The notes beneath the pieces were generated by a model. That model saw nothing but the letters and a program-made list of their open reading frames with translations. It was not told the DNA's origin and ran no database searches. Below are positions 45,126 to 56,564 of a stretch of 64,000 nucleotides of DNA, in pieces. Each line of letters begins with the position of its first letter. Positions within the stretch are counted from its first letter, which is position 1. Position numbers and translations under genes: made by a program. Source of the stretch: Atherinomorus stipes (Eukaryota > Chordata > Actinopteri > Atheriniformes > Atherinidae); contig JALJCO010001181.1 in assembly GCA_023101725.1 (NCBI GenBank), positions 266,800-330,799 of the forward strand, read 5' to 3'.

Positions 45126-45451
45126 TGGGTCGAGTCGAGCCCAGCCTGACGGTGCTGCCCCCCTCCAGTAAAGAACTGGAGCAGGGGAAGGCCACACTCA
45201 TGTGTCTGGCCAACAAGGGCTTCCCCTCAGACTGGAGTCTGTCCTGGAAGGTGGACGGCAGCAGCATCAGCTATGAGGAGAAAAAGAGTCCCGGGATGCT
45301 GCAGAAGGACGGCCACTACAGCTGGAGCAGCACCCTGAGGCTCTCTGCAGATGAGTGGAGGAAGGTGGGCTCTGTGACCTGTGAGGCCACTCAGGGCTCC
45401 CAGTCTCCAGTCTCAGAGTTACTGAGGAGAGACCAGTGTTCCCAGTACTGA
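45126..45451 (+). CDS. IGL constant exon C3, orphaned (no J upstream in its cluster)
   Basis: Acceptor [81 protein letters not shown]. The reading frame, splice acceptor, cysteines and polyadenylation signal (45626-45631) are all intact, so the loss of J appears recent. Without a J of its own it would need splicing from the distant J3, past C2, to be used. Confidence 0.92.
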
Positions 45452-46203
45452 CCTGACTCACTGGGATTCTGAGAAATGTAACAGAATACAAACAGAATCA
45501 GTCTTCTGTATCAACCACACCTTCTCTCATTTTCTGATTAACCGGTTTTTATTTCTATTTACTTTATATTCTGTTTTGTCTTAATACCTTTTCTGTCACT
45601 TTTACAACTAAAATTTTCTCAACTTAATAAAGACAATTTTACAAAAGCAAGTGTTTTCATTTATGTTTGGGTGAAATAAACATCATCACTTCCACCAGTT
45701 TCATAAAATAAAGAAGAAATTACACCATAGTTGATTTAAAATCTTCATTAGGTAAAACATAAAGACATTTTATTTATTCATATTAAGTTATGAAAGACAT
45801 TTTTTGGTCTGCACTGTATAAGTCATAAGTAATTGAATTAATAAGCAAAATCAGAAACTGACTTTGATGTTTCTGTCATATTATTGTCTTCATGTTCTTG
45901 GAGAGACCTCATGATCACACTATAGGATGGAAATCTAAACTTTATAATTAAAAGAAGTTTAAAGGTATTCGAACCTGAGCAGGAAATGACAGCTAAAACT
46001 AAAAATGAACAGTGTTCAGATTGTGCAACTTTTTAAGTGGAAGAAATTCAATAACAAATACTTGGATGCAATAAAGTCTTATCAGAAAAAAAGAAAATGC
46101 AAAGCACATGTTCTCTCTGAGATAATGAGTGTGTGTTTATGAGTGTGTTCTCACTGAACTGTATCATCTGTCAGTTCAGTTTCTGTTCAGTCTGACTGAG
46201 GGA
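45452..46203. other. C3 3' flank and spacer to B3
   Basis: AATAAA at 45626-45631. The rest is the block-duplicated C-to-V spacer also found after C2 and C4. No gene. Confidence 0.7.
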
Positions 46204-46231
46204 GGTTTTTGTACGACTGTTTTTCACCGTG
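46204..46231 (-). other. 12-RSS of V B3, variant heptamer
   Basis: Heptamer is CACGGTG (position 4 changed); nonamer ACAAAAACC is intact. Recombination is probably reduced, though the critical CAC is retained. Confidence 0.85.
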
Positions 46232-46824
46232 TGAACACAGCTTGGCTGTTGATGCTATGAAAACTTTGACAGTAATAAACTGCAGCATCTTCAGCCTGAA
46301 CTCCACTGATGGTCAGAGTGAAGTCAGTATTTCCAGATTTTGTTCCGCTGAAACGATCAGAAACTCCAGATTGACGGCTGTTTGTACAAGTTATGAGGAG
46401 TTTGGGAGCTTCTCCTGGTTTCTGAATGTACCAGTTGAAGCAGTAACTAGTGCCTGGACTGACTTTACATTTAATAGACACCGGTTGTCCTGGAGCAACA
46501 GACTGAGATCCAGGAGTCTGAGTGACGGCGACTTGACCTGATGATCCTGTAAAAACATGAAAAGAGGAGAGAAAATGAACTTATGAAAATGATAACTTAC
46601 AATTTAGGGAACGTCGATAAACAACCAAACAGAAGAGGATGATTTCTCTAAGATGGAGAACAGATGGAAGAAGGTGAATGCTGCTTGTTTCAGTGTTTTT
46701 CTATCACAGCAGAACATCATTGTGGTGAACCTGGTTGCATCCTGAAGCAAAGTTTTCTAAAGAGAGTCTCACCCTGAACAAGGAGCCCCAGGGTGGTCAG
46801 CAGTAGAGTCAGTGACATCATCAT
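46232..46824 (-). CDS. IGL V segment B3 (family B, two extra Cys)
   Basis: Leader exon 46824-46773, V exon 46546-46232, open: [20 protein letters not shown], then [32 protein letters not shown] and [18 protein letters not shown]. Nearly the same as B2, matching its position as first V after a C exon. Octamer 46902-46909. The variant heptamer is its only visible defect. Confidence 0.88.
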
Positions 46825-46909
46825 TGTGTCTCTGAAAGGTCTGAACAGCCACTGATCAACACTGACCTCTTAACAGCTGGAAGCAGAGAGGCAGGACACA
46901 TATGCAAAC

Positions 46910-48436
46910 ACACACAGTCAGTCAGCTGCTCATCATCCTCATCATCTCAGCACCATCCTCACCATGAATCATTTGCATCACAAATTAAATTCCCTGATAT
47001 TCAATGTGTCCTTCAGCTTATGAACAGTTCCATCTCTTTATTTGATCTATAAAGAAAAAAATCTTGTCTCAAACAAATAAAAGGTATCAGTGTGTTTCGG
47101 ATGTTTGTGTTGTAATAATCATGTATTGAGATTTCCTGAAGTTGTCATGCAGCAAGCTGAGAAGGTCTTATCAATACATTAAATATTTAGACTGAAAGTT
47201 CAACCTTTAGGAGCAAAATTGCTTGACTTTTATGCTTTCATTATTAAGAAACAATTGTTTCACATAAAACGATAGGCGTATAGCATTCCAACATTCATTT
47301 GGAGTTTCCTGGTGACAACTTGAAAACTTTTTTTTATTTTTCTGCTCAGAGCATCACTTTGCAGTGATATTTTTACTTTCTTTAAAAGTCCAGTCATGTA
47401 ACTGATGATTATCTTTGGCTTTACATTGCTTTATAACTATAATTTATTGTATATTGTGTGCAAAATATCTGTTTTCCCTTTATTTTATTTAAACCCCTTT
47501 GTGTGTCTATTGTTCAAACTTTCCATGTTTTTGATGTAACAGTGTGATGCTCCTCTTTGTTACTCCCCTCACAAGTTTGAACATTCTGATTTTGTTAAAA
47601 AAAAAAAAAAAATTATCTGTGCATTGAATTCTGAGGCAAGGCCATAAAGGATGCATCGCCAGAATCCTTCGTTTCAGGACAAACAGAGTGCAGGCTTGTA
47701 AGGCGGAGACTCCTTCAGAGACTTTTGAAACAGGACAGCACTTGATGCATCACTGTGACGTATGCAGCCGACAAATCCGCACTTTGCAGTGTGCAGACTG
47801 CAGCATGAGACATCGCCCTTCTGACCTGTGCAGAGTTTTACAACAAGCTCTGCACAATTACCCACTGATTGGAGTCAGGCTTGTTGCAACAGGGGAAGTC
47901 CTAATACCTGCCAGATGCTGGCCCTCGAGGACCGGAGTAGCCCTCCCCTGGTGTAGAAGGAAAACCTGCTTTTGCAACAGGAGATTAAATCAGAAAGAAA
48001 CGTGATTGATCTATTCCTGTTTTATTGTGATTTTTACACTTCATTCGAGGGTTTTAAGACAAAAATAAATACTGCAGAGAGCTGATCTGCCAGCAGTTGA
48101 TGAGAGTTGTTTACACACTCAGCTGTTTTAATGTTGTTTTAAATCTTCAGACCTTCATTCTTCTCACTGTTTGGGTTGAAACTCATGTTTTGTGTATGTT
48201 TACTGTGTCGTAAATGCTGGCTATCTATATATCCTGATGGACAGAAAAAGCTGGTAAAAACCAATCAAATGAAGGAATGGTTTGGAAATGTTGGAAATTA
48301 TCAACTTGAATAAAATACATGAATGTTTATTATGTGTGAGACAAGCATTTGTGTATGAGTATGTTTATAACCATCCAGTGAACTGTATCAGTCTCAGCAG
48401 CAGTCAGTTCAGTTTCTGTTCAGTCTGGCTGAGGGA
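46910..48436. other. Spacer between B3 and A8
   Basis: No immune gene. It contains the Cys-rich ORF at 47688-48005 inside repeat-like DNA, and ordinary AT-rich spacer. Confidence 0.5.
47688..48005 (+). other. Cys-rich ORF in repeat-like DNA, unknown
   Basis: 105 codons with HHCDVCSRQIRTLQCADCSM and LCRVLQQAL, a CxxC...CxxC pattern that could be a zinc-binding module of a transposon protein. The 3' part runs into GGCCCTCGAGGACCGGAGTA, a common fish repeat end, which suggests a transposon fragment. No family recognised. Confidence 0.35.
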
Positions 48437-48464
48437 AGTTTTTGTATGACTGTTTTTCACTGTG
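48437..48464 (-). other. 12-RSS of V A8
   Basis: Heptamer CACAGTG; nonamer ACAAAAACT with the last base changed. Confidence 0.88.
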
Positions 48465-48977
48465 TGAACACATACTGACTGCTGATGTAGTGAAAACTAA
48501 GACAGTAATGAACTGCAGCATCTTCAGCCTGAACTCCACTGATGGTCAGAGTGAAGTCAGAGTTTGATCCACTGCCTGTAAAACGATCTGGAATCCCTGA
48601 TTCTCTGATGCTAGCAAGATATATGAGGAGTTTAGGAGTTTGTCCATCTTTCTGTTGGTACCAGGCTAAACGGTCTCGATCATGTACTTGCTGACTGGTT
48701 CTACATGTGATGGTGACGGTTCCTCCCAGATCAGATGTCTTTGCTGCAGGCTGAGTCACTGTGACCTGTCCTCTGGACTCTGAGGATACAGAGACAAAAA
48801 CATAAAGCAGCTTCATGGTTTTGTGGGCTTCATTTCAGAGGGACGGATGTTCATAGAGGAGAGGAGTTGGATTCTCTGGACTTTACCTGTGAAGCAGCAG
48901 CAGAGGAGAGTCCAGATGAGGACGCAGATCAAAGTCATGTTTTTCATGAGGAGGATTTCTGTGGCTTCTGTTGTCAT
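48465..48977 (-). CDS. IGL V segment A8 (family A, short CDR1)
   Basis: Leader exon 48977-48887, V exon 48779-48465, open. [17 protein letters not shown], then [33 protein letters not shown] and [18 protein letters not shown]. It has the shortest CDR1 of the family, with charged DRDR, and YYC changed to HYC. Octamer 49057-49064. Nonamer slightly off consensus. Confidence 0.9.
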
Positions 48978-49738
48978 GAAGGACAGCTGTCAGTCATCCA
49001 GTCTTCAACTCTCAGGACTATAAACTCTCCCAGAGCACTGGAGCATGGTGCTGCTGATGCAAAGTGGCTCTCTATGGAAATGTTCTCACTCCAGCAGCAA
49101 CTTGGATCAATATGATGATGATCATCAGTTGTAAATTAGTTTATATAGAAATTGATCACACCGTGATATCAAATATAATGTAAAATAAATGAAAAAGTGA
49201 AACAATTGTAGAATTTGAAAAAGAAAAGAAAAAAAAAGAAACTTTCTGAAATGTTAAGACTGGAGATGTATTATTATAATAATGAAAAATTTGACTGTTT
49301 ATGAGTTGAGCTGATTCAAAATTTTTTGTTGTTGTTTATGAAACGTTACATTTTCTATGTTGAAAAACAAAACTGGTATTTGAAATTATCATAAAATTTA
49401 AGTTGATTTTTATCAAAAAGACTTTGCTATAACCAGAAAAACAGCTGTTACGACTGAGTTCATGAAGGCAAAGTATCATTTAAATCCAGACTCAACAGGT
49501 TAATTTCAGGTCAGATCTTGAGTATTCTATAATAAAATATAATAGAATATCAAAATAACTTTTATTAAACTATTGAATAAATAATCAATTAAATATTAGG
49601 AAAAAAAAACATATAAATATTTGTTCTGTCTCAGAATACTGTTTTCTATCAAGCGTTGTTTATAAGATCTATTGTGTGAAGCTTCAATGAAGTGTATCAG
49701 TCTCTCATACAGTTCAGTTTCTGTTTCTGACTGAGGGA

Positions 49739-49766
49739 GGTTTTTGTACGACTGTTTTTCACTGTG
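49739..49766 (-). other. 12-RSS of V B4
   Basis: CACAGTG, 12-bp spacer, ACAAAAACC; consensus. Confidence 0.9.
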
Positions 49767-50347
49767 TGAACACAGCTTTGCCGTTGATGCTATGAAAACT
49801 CTGACAGTAATAAACTGCAGCATCTTCAGCCTGAACTCCACTGATGGTCAGAGTGAAGTCAGTATTTCCAGATTTTGTTCCACTGAAACGATCAGAAACT
49901 CCAGACTGACGGCTGCTAGTACAAGTTATAAGAAGTTTAGGAGCTTCTCCTGGTTTCTGAATGTACCAGTTGAAGCAGTAATCAGTGCCTGGACTGACTT
50001 TACATTTAATAGACACCGGTTGTCCTGGAGTAACAGACTGAGCTACAGGAGTCTGGGTGATGGTGACTTGACCTGATGATCCTGTTTAAAAAAATTAAAA
50101 GAAGAAAATTAGTAAAACCTAAAATACAACAAAAAGAAGGCTGATCAAAATCCAACCAGCAGAGGATGATTTCTTTAAGATAGATAATGGAGGAAGGTGA
50201 ATTCTGCTTGTTTCAGTGTTTCTCCATCACAGCAGAACATCATTGTGGTGAACCTGGTTGCATCCCGACGCAAAATTTTCACAAGAGAGTCTCACCCTGA
50301 ACAAGGAGCCCCAGGGTGGTCAGCAGTAGAGTCAGTGACATCATCAT
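49767..50347 (-). CDS. IGL V segment B4 (family B, two extra Cys)
   Basis: Leader exon 50347-50296, V exon 50081-49767, open: [20 protein letters not shown], then [32 protein letters not shown] and [18 protein letters not shown]. Almost identical to B5 except in CDR3. The upstream 500 bp match 53400-53870, showing that the A8-B4 block was copied to give A9-B5. Octamer 50425-50432. Confidence 0.9.
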
Positions 50348-50690
50348 TGTGTCTCTGAAAGGTCTGAACAGCCACTGATCAACACTGACCTCTTAACAGC
50401 TGGAAGCAGAGAGGCAGGACCCATATGCAAACACACACAGTCAGTCAGCTGCTCATCAACCTCATCATCTCACCATCTTCATCCTCATTTTTAACTCATC
50501 TCTAGCGAGAAATCAAATTTACTTGCTCTTCTTCATTTATCAATAAGATATTGTTTTAAAAATGTTTGTATGTCATGGCAATATAGTGAATAGAAATGTT
50601 TTCTAAAGTGGTGGATTTCTGGCCACGTTTTCTGATATTGACCAGTATCTTCATACTTTTTTATATTTAGACTTCAGTACATGTATGTAA

Positions 50691-50717
50691 TAATAATAAT
50701 AATAATAATAATAATGA

Positions 50718-50788
<71 letters not shown>
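50691..50788. repeat. (TAA)n microsatellite
   Basis: About 98 bp of uninterrupted or near-uninterrupted AAT repeats. Its position suggests it is the tail of the LINE copy that follows. Confidence 0.9.
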
Positions 50789-50790
<2 letters not shown>

Positions 50791-52890
50791 CATTTGATTC
50801 ATAAAGTGCGTTACATTTATGAAAAAAAATCTCAATGTTCTCCAGGAGAACGACAAAACAAAGCGCAGTGTTAAAAGGAACTATTTAAAAGGGACACACA
50901 CAATTGAAGAGCAATAAAACATTATTAGTAGTTTTTTATTAATAAAAAAATTAACACTTTTTCAAAAGTTTCTATAGAGTGGGATGCTCTCAGGTTGGCT
51001 GGGAGGGCGTCCCACAACCACAGAGCTGCAGCCTTATGCTCTGTCTCTCATTGTCTTCAGCTTTGCTCTGGAGGCACTGAGGAGATGGTGTCTGCGGAGC
51101 GGAGGTTTCTGCTGCTTCTCGGGGCCTGGAGGAGTTCTTTAAGATATGCTGGTGCATTTCCATGAATGAATTGAAATGTGTGTGTGTGTGTATTCAATCC
51201 TTACATTGACCAGGAGCCAGTGAAGAAAGTGCAGGAAGGGGTGATGTGATCAAACTTGTGTCTCCTTGTCAGGATCTGGGCAGTGGTGTTCTGGAGCCCC
51301 TGGGGGCTTTTGCCTGGAGTGCAGCATAGAGTAGTCCAGTCCAGACAAAAGCATGGACCAACTTTTCAGCATCGGCCAGAGAGAGGGAGGGGCGAAGTTT
51401 GGCAATATTCCTTAGATGAAAAAAGGCTGCATAAAAAGTTGTTGGATGCTGTTCAAATGAAAGGTGGGGGTCAAATTTGACTCCAAGGTTGGCAACAGAG
51501 GGAGAAATCAAATCAAATCAATCAAAGATACTTTACTGATCCCCGAGGGGAAATTCATGTTTCAGTACAATCCGTCCAAGACACACAAACATAAGAACAT
51601 AACAAGACAGGATCAGGCAGACCGTGGTCACGCAGCCCCTCACAGGGCGCACCTTTGCAGAGAGAAAACGGTAACATGAGGAGAGGTGGGTAGGTGGTAA
51701 AAAAAAAGGGGTCTCCGAACTCTCCGCGTACACAGGTGAAGACCTTGGAGACAAAAAAAAGACACACCAATACAGAGAAGCACGAACTCAGGCAGTCACA
51801 ACATGGAAGACACAGGATGGGCAGGAAGGGAGGGGGGTTTCCCCCCCAAGACAGCAGAGTGAGGACACGCAGGCACCCTGCCAGCTCAGCGCAGTTTCTC
51901 CAAGGACATTGGGAAGTTGAAGCAGCTGCAAGGCTGCTCCCGGGGACCAAATTGAGATAAGAGAGATAGTTTGGGTCCAAGCAAAGGCATGTTTCTGTCT
52001 GCCTGTAAAGTCTTCAGCAGGTCTCACAATGGCGTCCAAATCAGCCAAATTTGTGTTAATTACCCCCAATCCGAGTCTCCAACTGCTCCAGGTGGAACCC
52101 AACATCCTTTATGCTGTCAGACATAGTCCACAGTTTGCCCCACAGGGCATCCACGCGAGTCAACCCGCAAAAAGTTTGAGTCTGAATGTTGATAACTCGG
52201 AGTAACAGCTCGGACGGCAGCCTGCCCACAGCTGCCATCAGCTTCAGAGTTTCCTGATAAACCAGGTACCAGACAGCTCCAATCAGCAGGAACCCAGTTA
52301 TCATAAATCCAAAAGTGTAAAGGTCTTCAGTGTGACCTGCTGGGACTGTACCATCCGGACAAGATGCTGCCCCCACACCTTGTCTCTGGGTAGAAAAAAA
52401 TATTATCCATTGCGTTGAGAGACCAGCTGACCAGATCCGTTGAAGTTTTAGGATTTAGGAGAAAAATGCAGAGAGAGGCTCCGAGATGCGACAGGACAAA
52501 GATTGCAGGGAAAGCAGGGAGAGAGGGAGCAGAGGAAAGCATGTCTGCACTCGCTGAGAGCCGGAAGAGGAGGCCGGAAGAAAGGGGAATGATCTGGCCT
52601 CAAAAGGAGATGCTGGTGACGGAGGAGGATTTGAGTTGATGTGGAATGCTAATGAGAATGGCTTCAGTTTTCCTGTAAGAAGTTGCTGGTCATCCATGCC
52701 TTTATCTCCACCAGGAAAGCTGTGAGGGCTGATGGGGTGGCTGCAGAGTAGGCGGGTCTGGCCCAAGGTGGAGCTGAATGTCTTCACCATAGCTAGAGAA
52801 AAAAAAATGCCATGTTTGCCGGCAATGTGACATGGGGGAGCATGTAGATGTTAAATAGAGTCGGCCCAAGGACAAGAGGATGCATTGAAG
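50789..52890 (-). mobile_element. Second L2-like LINE copy, interrupted by another retroposon
   Basis: The minus strand at 51269-51511 encodes VANLGVKFDPHLSFEQH and RNIAKLRPSLSLADAEKLVH, the C-terminal reverse transcriptase region of L2 LINEs. The part at 52640-52890 corresponds to the YADDTQLY region (degenerate). Between them lies a separate insertion. The 3' end is the (TAA)n run at the left. Confidence 0.65.
51506..52636 (-). mobile_element. Nested retroposon insertion carrying short ORFs
   Basis: The left boundary is AATCAAATCAAATCAATCAA followed by CTTTACTGATCCCCGAGGGG, a 3' end typical of fish Rex1-type LINEs (on the minus strand). Minus-strand ORFs at 52056-52376 include a hydrophobic stretch (FGFMITGFLLIGAVWYLVYQ) and a helical tail. 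No reverse transcriptase is visible. The boundary at 52636 is approximate. Confidence 0.45.
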
Positions 52891-53185
52891 GTAAAAAAAA
52901 AAAAAAAAAAAAAAATCTGTTACTTATAATGCTGCAGCTTGTTTCTTTCCATAAATCTTATTATAACACACCTTAAAAAAGCCTTTCTAATGACATTAAG
53001 TGTGTTTTCACCAAGATAGTTTTCAGTCAATAATGTTCTGAAATTTTATTATTATTTTATCCCTGAAGATGAACTGATTGGCTGATTGAAAACTTGAGCA
53101 TGTACAGTAGTGTTTGCAACTGTTCAGTGAACTGCATCAGTTTCTGCAGCAGTCAGTTCAGTTTCTGTTTGGTCTGACTGAGGGA

Positions 53186-53213
53186 GGTTTTTGTACGACT
53201 GTTTTTCACTGTA
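53186..53213 (-). other. Defective 12-RSS of V A9
   Basis: Heptamer is TACAGTG: the first C, essential for cleavage, is lost. Nonamer intact. Confidence 0.85.
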
Positions 53214-53402
53214 TTAACAGATTATTATCGTTGATGTAGTGAAAACTCTGACAGTAATAAACTGTAGCATCTTCAGCCTGAACTTCACTGATGGTCAGAG
53301 TGAAGTCAGAGTTTGATCCACTGCCTGTAAAACGATTTGTCCATCTTTATGTTGGTACCAGGCTAAACGGTAGGCGCTCTAGCTGCTAAATCTATAAACA
53401 TT
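53214..53402 (-). pseudogene. IGL V segment A9, heavily deleted
   Basis: FR3 ([11 protein letters not shown] region) and part of FR2 match family A. The bases for end of FR2 to CDR2 are missing (GTAAAACGAT runs straight into TTGTCCATC), and everything upstream of CDR1 is lost. At about 53398 the V sequence (AAACATTCT) fuses with the sequence normally upstream of the octamer (CTCACTCCAACAGGAACCA). No leader or promoter, and a broken RSS. Confidence 0.88.
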
Positions 53403-53875
53403 CTCACTCCAACAGGAACCACGATCAATATGATGATGATCATCAGTTGTAAATCAGTTAATATAGATACTGATTGGCCCGTCATATCAAATGTAATGTG
53501 TAGCAAATTCAAAAATAAAAAAATTGTAGAATTTGAAAAAGAAAAAAGAAAGAAAAACTTTCTAAAATGTTTAGACTGGAGATGTATCATTATTAAAATG
53601 AAAAATTTCACTGTCTATAAGTTGAGCTGATTTAAAAAATTGTCATTGTTTATCACACATTAGATTTTCAATGTGAAAAAATAAAATTGGCATTTTCACT
53701 GATGATAAAATTTCTGTTGATTTTTTTTCAAAAAGACTTCATTATCACCAGAATAACAGCTGGTACTGAGTTCATGAAGGCAACGCATCATTTAAACTGA
53801 GACTCAACAGATTCATTTCAGGTCAGATCTGAAGTGTTATAATAAAAAATTAGAAAATGTATACATACATAAATA

Positions 53876-55479
53876 TAGCTGTGTGAAAAGGGGTTAGTGA
53901 CCCTTTAGAGTTAAATGTTACATTGCTTTAGGGTTAAAGGGTTAGGGTTAAATGTTTCAGATCATCAAACAAATTTAAATGTGAGACAAAGATAACACAA
54001 GTAAACAGAAAATGCAGTTTTTAAATGAAGATTTTTAGTTGTAAGGGAGGAAAAAAAATCCAAAATTACAAGGACCTGCGTGAAAAAGTGATTGCCCTGT
54101 CTCTTAAAACATAAATTAACTGTGGTTTATCACATCTTTGGAAAGCTGAGTTCAACTTCTCTAACCACATCCAGGACTGATTACTGCCACACCTGTTCTC
54201 AATGAAGAAATCACTTAAATAGGACCTGCTTGACAAAGTGAAGTAGACCAAAAAAATCTTCAAAAGCTAGACATCATGCTGCGATCCAAAGAAATTCAGG
54301 ACAAAATGAGAAACAAAGTAATTGAGATCCATCAGTCTAGAAAAGGTTCCAAAGCCATTTCTAAAGCTTTGGGACTCCAGAGAACCACAGTGAGAGCCAT
54401 TATCCACAAATGGTGAAAACATGGATCAGTGGTGAACCTTCCCAGGAGTGGCCGGCTGACCAAAATTACCCCAAGAGCACAGCACGACTCATCCAAGAGG
54501 TCACAAAAGACCCCAGAATAACATCCAAAGAACTGCAGGCCTCACTTGCCTCAATTAAGGTCAGTGTTCATGACTCCACCATAAGAAAGAGACTGGGGGG
54601 GGAAAATGGCCTCCATGGCAGAGTTCCAAGACCAAAAATACTGCTGAGCAAAAAGAACATAAAGGCTCGTCTCAGTTTAGCCAGAAAGCATCTTGATGAT
54701 CCCCAAGACTTTTGAAAAATACTCTGTGGACTGACGAGACAAAAGTTGAACTTTTTGGAAGGTGTAAGTCCCATTACATCTGGCGTAAAAGTAACACGGC
54801 ATTTCAGAAAAGGAACATCATACCAAGAGTAAAATATGGTGGTGGTAGTGTGATGGTATGGGGCTGTTTTGCTGCTTCAGGACCTGGAAGACTTGCTGTG
54901 GTAAATGGAACCATGAATTCTGCTGTGTATCTTTTGGTGACCTCAAGCTGAAGCGCACTTGGGTTCTACAGCAGGACAATGATCAAAAACACACCAGCAA
55001 GTCCACCTCTGAATGATATAAGAAAAACAAAATGAAGACTTTGGAGTGGCCTAGTCAAAATCCCCACCTGAACCTGATTGCGATGCTGTGTGACCTTAAA
55101 AGGCGGTTCATGCTGGAAAACCCTCCAATGTGGCTGAATTACAACAATTCTTCAAAGATGAGTTGAACAAAATTCCTCCACAGCGCTGTAGAAGACTCAC
55201 TGGCAGTTATCACAAACGCTTGATTGCAGTTGTTGCTGCTAAGGGTAGCCCAACCAGTTTTTAGGTTTAGGGGAAAATAACTTTTTCCCACAGTGCCATT
55301 TAAGTTTGGATTTTTCCCCCTTACGAATAAAAATCTTCATTTAAAAACTGCATTTTCTGTTTACTTGTGTCATCTTTGTCTCACATTTAAATTTGTTTGA
55401 TGATCTGAAACATTTCAGTGTGACAAACATGCAAAAACATGAGAAATAAGGAAGGGGCAAAAACCTTTTCATACAGCTG
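53876..55479 (+). mobile_element. Tc1-like DNA transposon with long inverted repeats, dead
   Basis: Flanked by TA (53874-53875 and 55480-55481). Inner inverted repeats of over 150 bp (TTTAAATGTGAGACAAAGAT at left, complement at right) extend to the ends (AGCTGTGTGAAAAGG / AGCTGTATGAAAAGG). Inserted in the spacer upstream of B5. The B4 copy of that spacer (about 49612) is the uninterrupted site. Confidence 0.88.
54276..55264 (+). pseudogene. Tc1 transposase remnant
   Basis: Starts MLRSKEIQDKMRNKVIEI with the paired-like DNA-binding region, then hits TGA in KW(stop)KHG near 54414. Further on are LWTDETKVELFG (first catalytic Asp), QQDNDQKHTSK (second Asp) and NPHLNPIAML, where family members have PDLNPIE, so the catalytic Glu is lost. 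Several frame breaks. Ends GSPTSF then TAG. Confidence 0.85.
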
Positions 55480-55600
55480 TAATTGTTCTGTCTCAGAATA
55501 CTGTTTTCTATCAAGCATTGTTTATAAGATTTATTGTGTGAAGCTTCAGTGAAGCGTATCAGACTCTCCTACAGTTCCTTTTCTGTTTCTGACTGAGGGA

Positions 55601-55628
55601 GGTTTTTGTACAACGGTTGTTCACTGTG
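55601..55628 (-). other. 12-RSS of V B5
   Basis: CACAGTG, 12-bp spacer, ACAAAAACC; the spacer (AACAACCGTTGT) is distinct and nearly palindromic. Confidence 0.9.
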
Positions 55629-56203
55629 TGAACACTGGGCCATAGTGGAGACTCTGACAGTAATAAACTGCAGCATCTTCAGCCTGAACTCCACTGATGG
55701 TCAGAGTGAAGTCAGTATTTCCAGATTTTGTTCCACTGAAACGATCAGAAACTCCAGACTGACGGCTGCTAGTACAAGTTATAAGAAGTTTAGGAGCTTC
55801 TCCTGGTTTCTGAATGTACCAGTTGAAGCAGTAATCAGTGCCTGGACTGACTTTACATTTAATAGACACCGGTTGTCCTGGAGTAACAGACTGAGCTACA
55901 GGAGTCTGGGTGATGGTGACTTGACCTGATGATCCTGTTTAAAAAAAATTAAAAAGAAGAAAATTAGTAAAAACTCAAATACATCAAAAGAAGGTTGAAC
56001 AAAATTCAACAAGGAGAAAATTATTTCTCTAAGATGGAGAACAGATGGAAGAAGGTGAATGCTGCTTGTTTCAGTGTTTCTCCATCAGCAGAACATCATT
56101 GTGGTGAACCTGGTTGCATCTTCAAGCAAAGTTTTCACAAGAGAGTCTCACCCTGAACAAGGAGCCCCAGGGTGGTCAGCAGTAGAGTCAGTGACATCAT
56201 CAT
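55629..56203 (-). CDS. IGL V segment B5 (family B, two extra Cys)
   Basis: Leader exon 56203-56152, V exon 55934-55629, open: [20 protein letters not shown], then [32 protein letters not shown] and [15 protein letters not shown]. The body equals B4 while CDR3 is shorter and different. Octamer 56281-56288. The Tc1 element sits just beyond its RSS. Confidence 0.9.
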
Positions 56204-56536
56204 TGTGTCTCTGAAAGGTCTGAACAGCCACTGATCAACACTGACCTCTTAACAGCTGGAAGCAGAGAGGCAGGACACATATGCAAACACACACAGTCAG
56301 TCACAGTCACGAAGGGTCACTTCGAGGATAAAAATGATTCCTTTTCATTTTATTGGAAAATCTGCTGAAATAATGGATGATGATGTTAAAATATTCTGTT
56401 TACGATTCTGCCATCATAAGTGTTACTTTGTTATTTAAGTATTATTGTGTTCGTGTGTGTGAACATGTGTGTGTTCAGTGAACTGTATCAGTCTCTGCAG
56501 CAGTCAGTTCAGTTTCTGTTCAGTCTGACGGAGGGA

Positions 56537-56564
56537 GGTTTTTGTATGACTGTTTTTCACTGTG
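56537..56564 (-). other. 12-RSS of V B6
   Basis: CACAGTG, 12-bp spacer, ACAAAAACC; consensus. Confidence 0.9.

Noticed and set aside
50691..50788. CRISPR-like or tandem array
   Set aside because: A simple AAT microsatellite; no repeat-spacer structure anywhere in the window.
53890..53960. GGGTTA-rich stretch resembling telomere repeat
   Set aside because: Only a few imperfect units inside the Tc1 end; no array.
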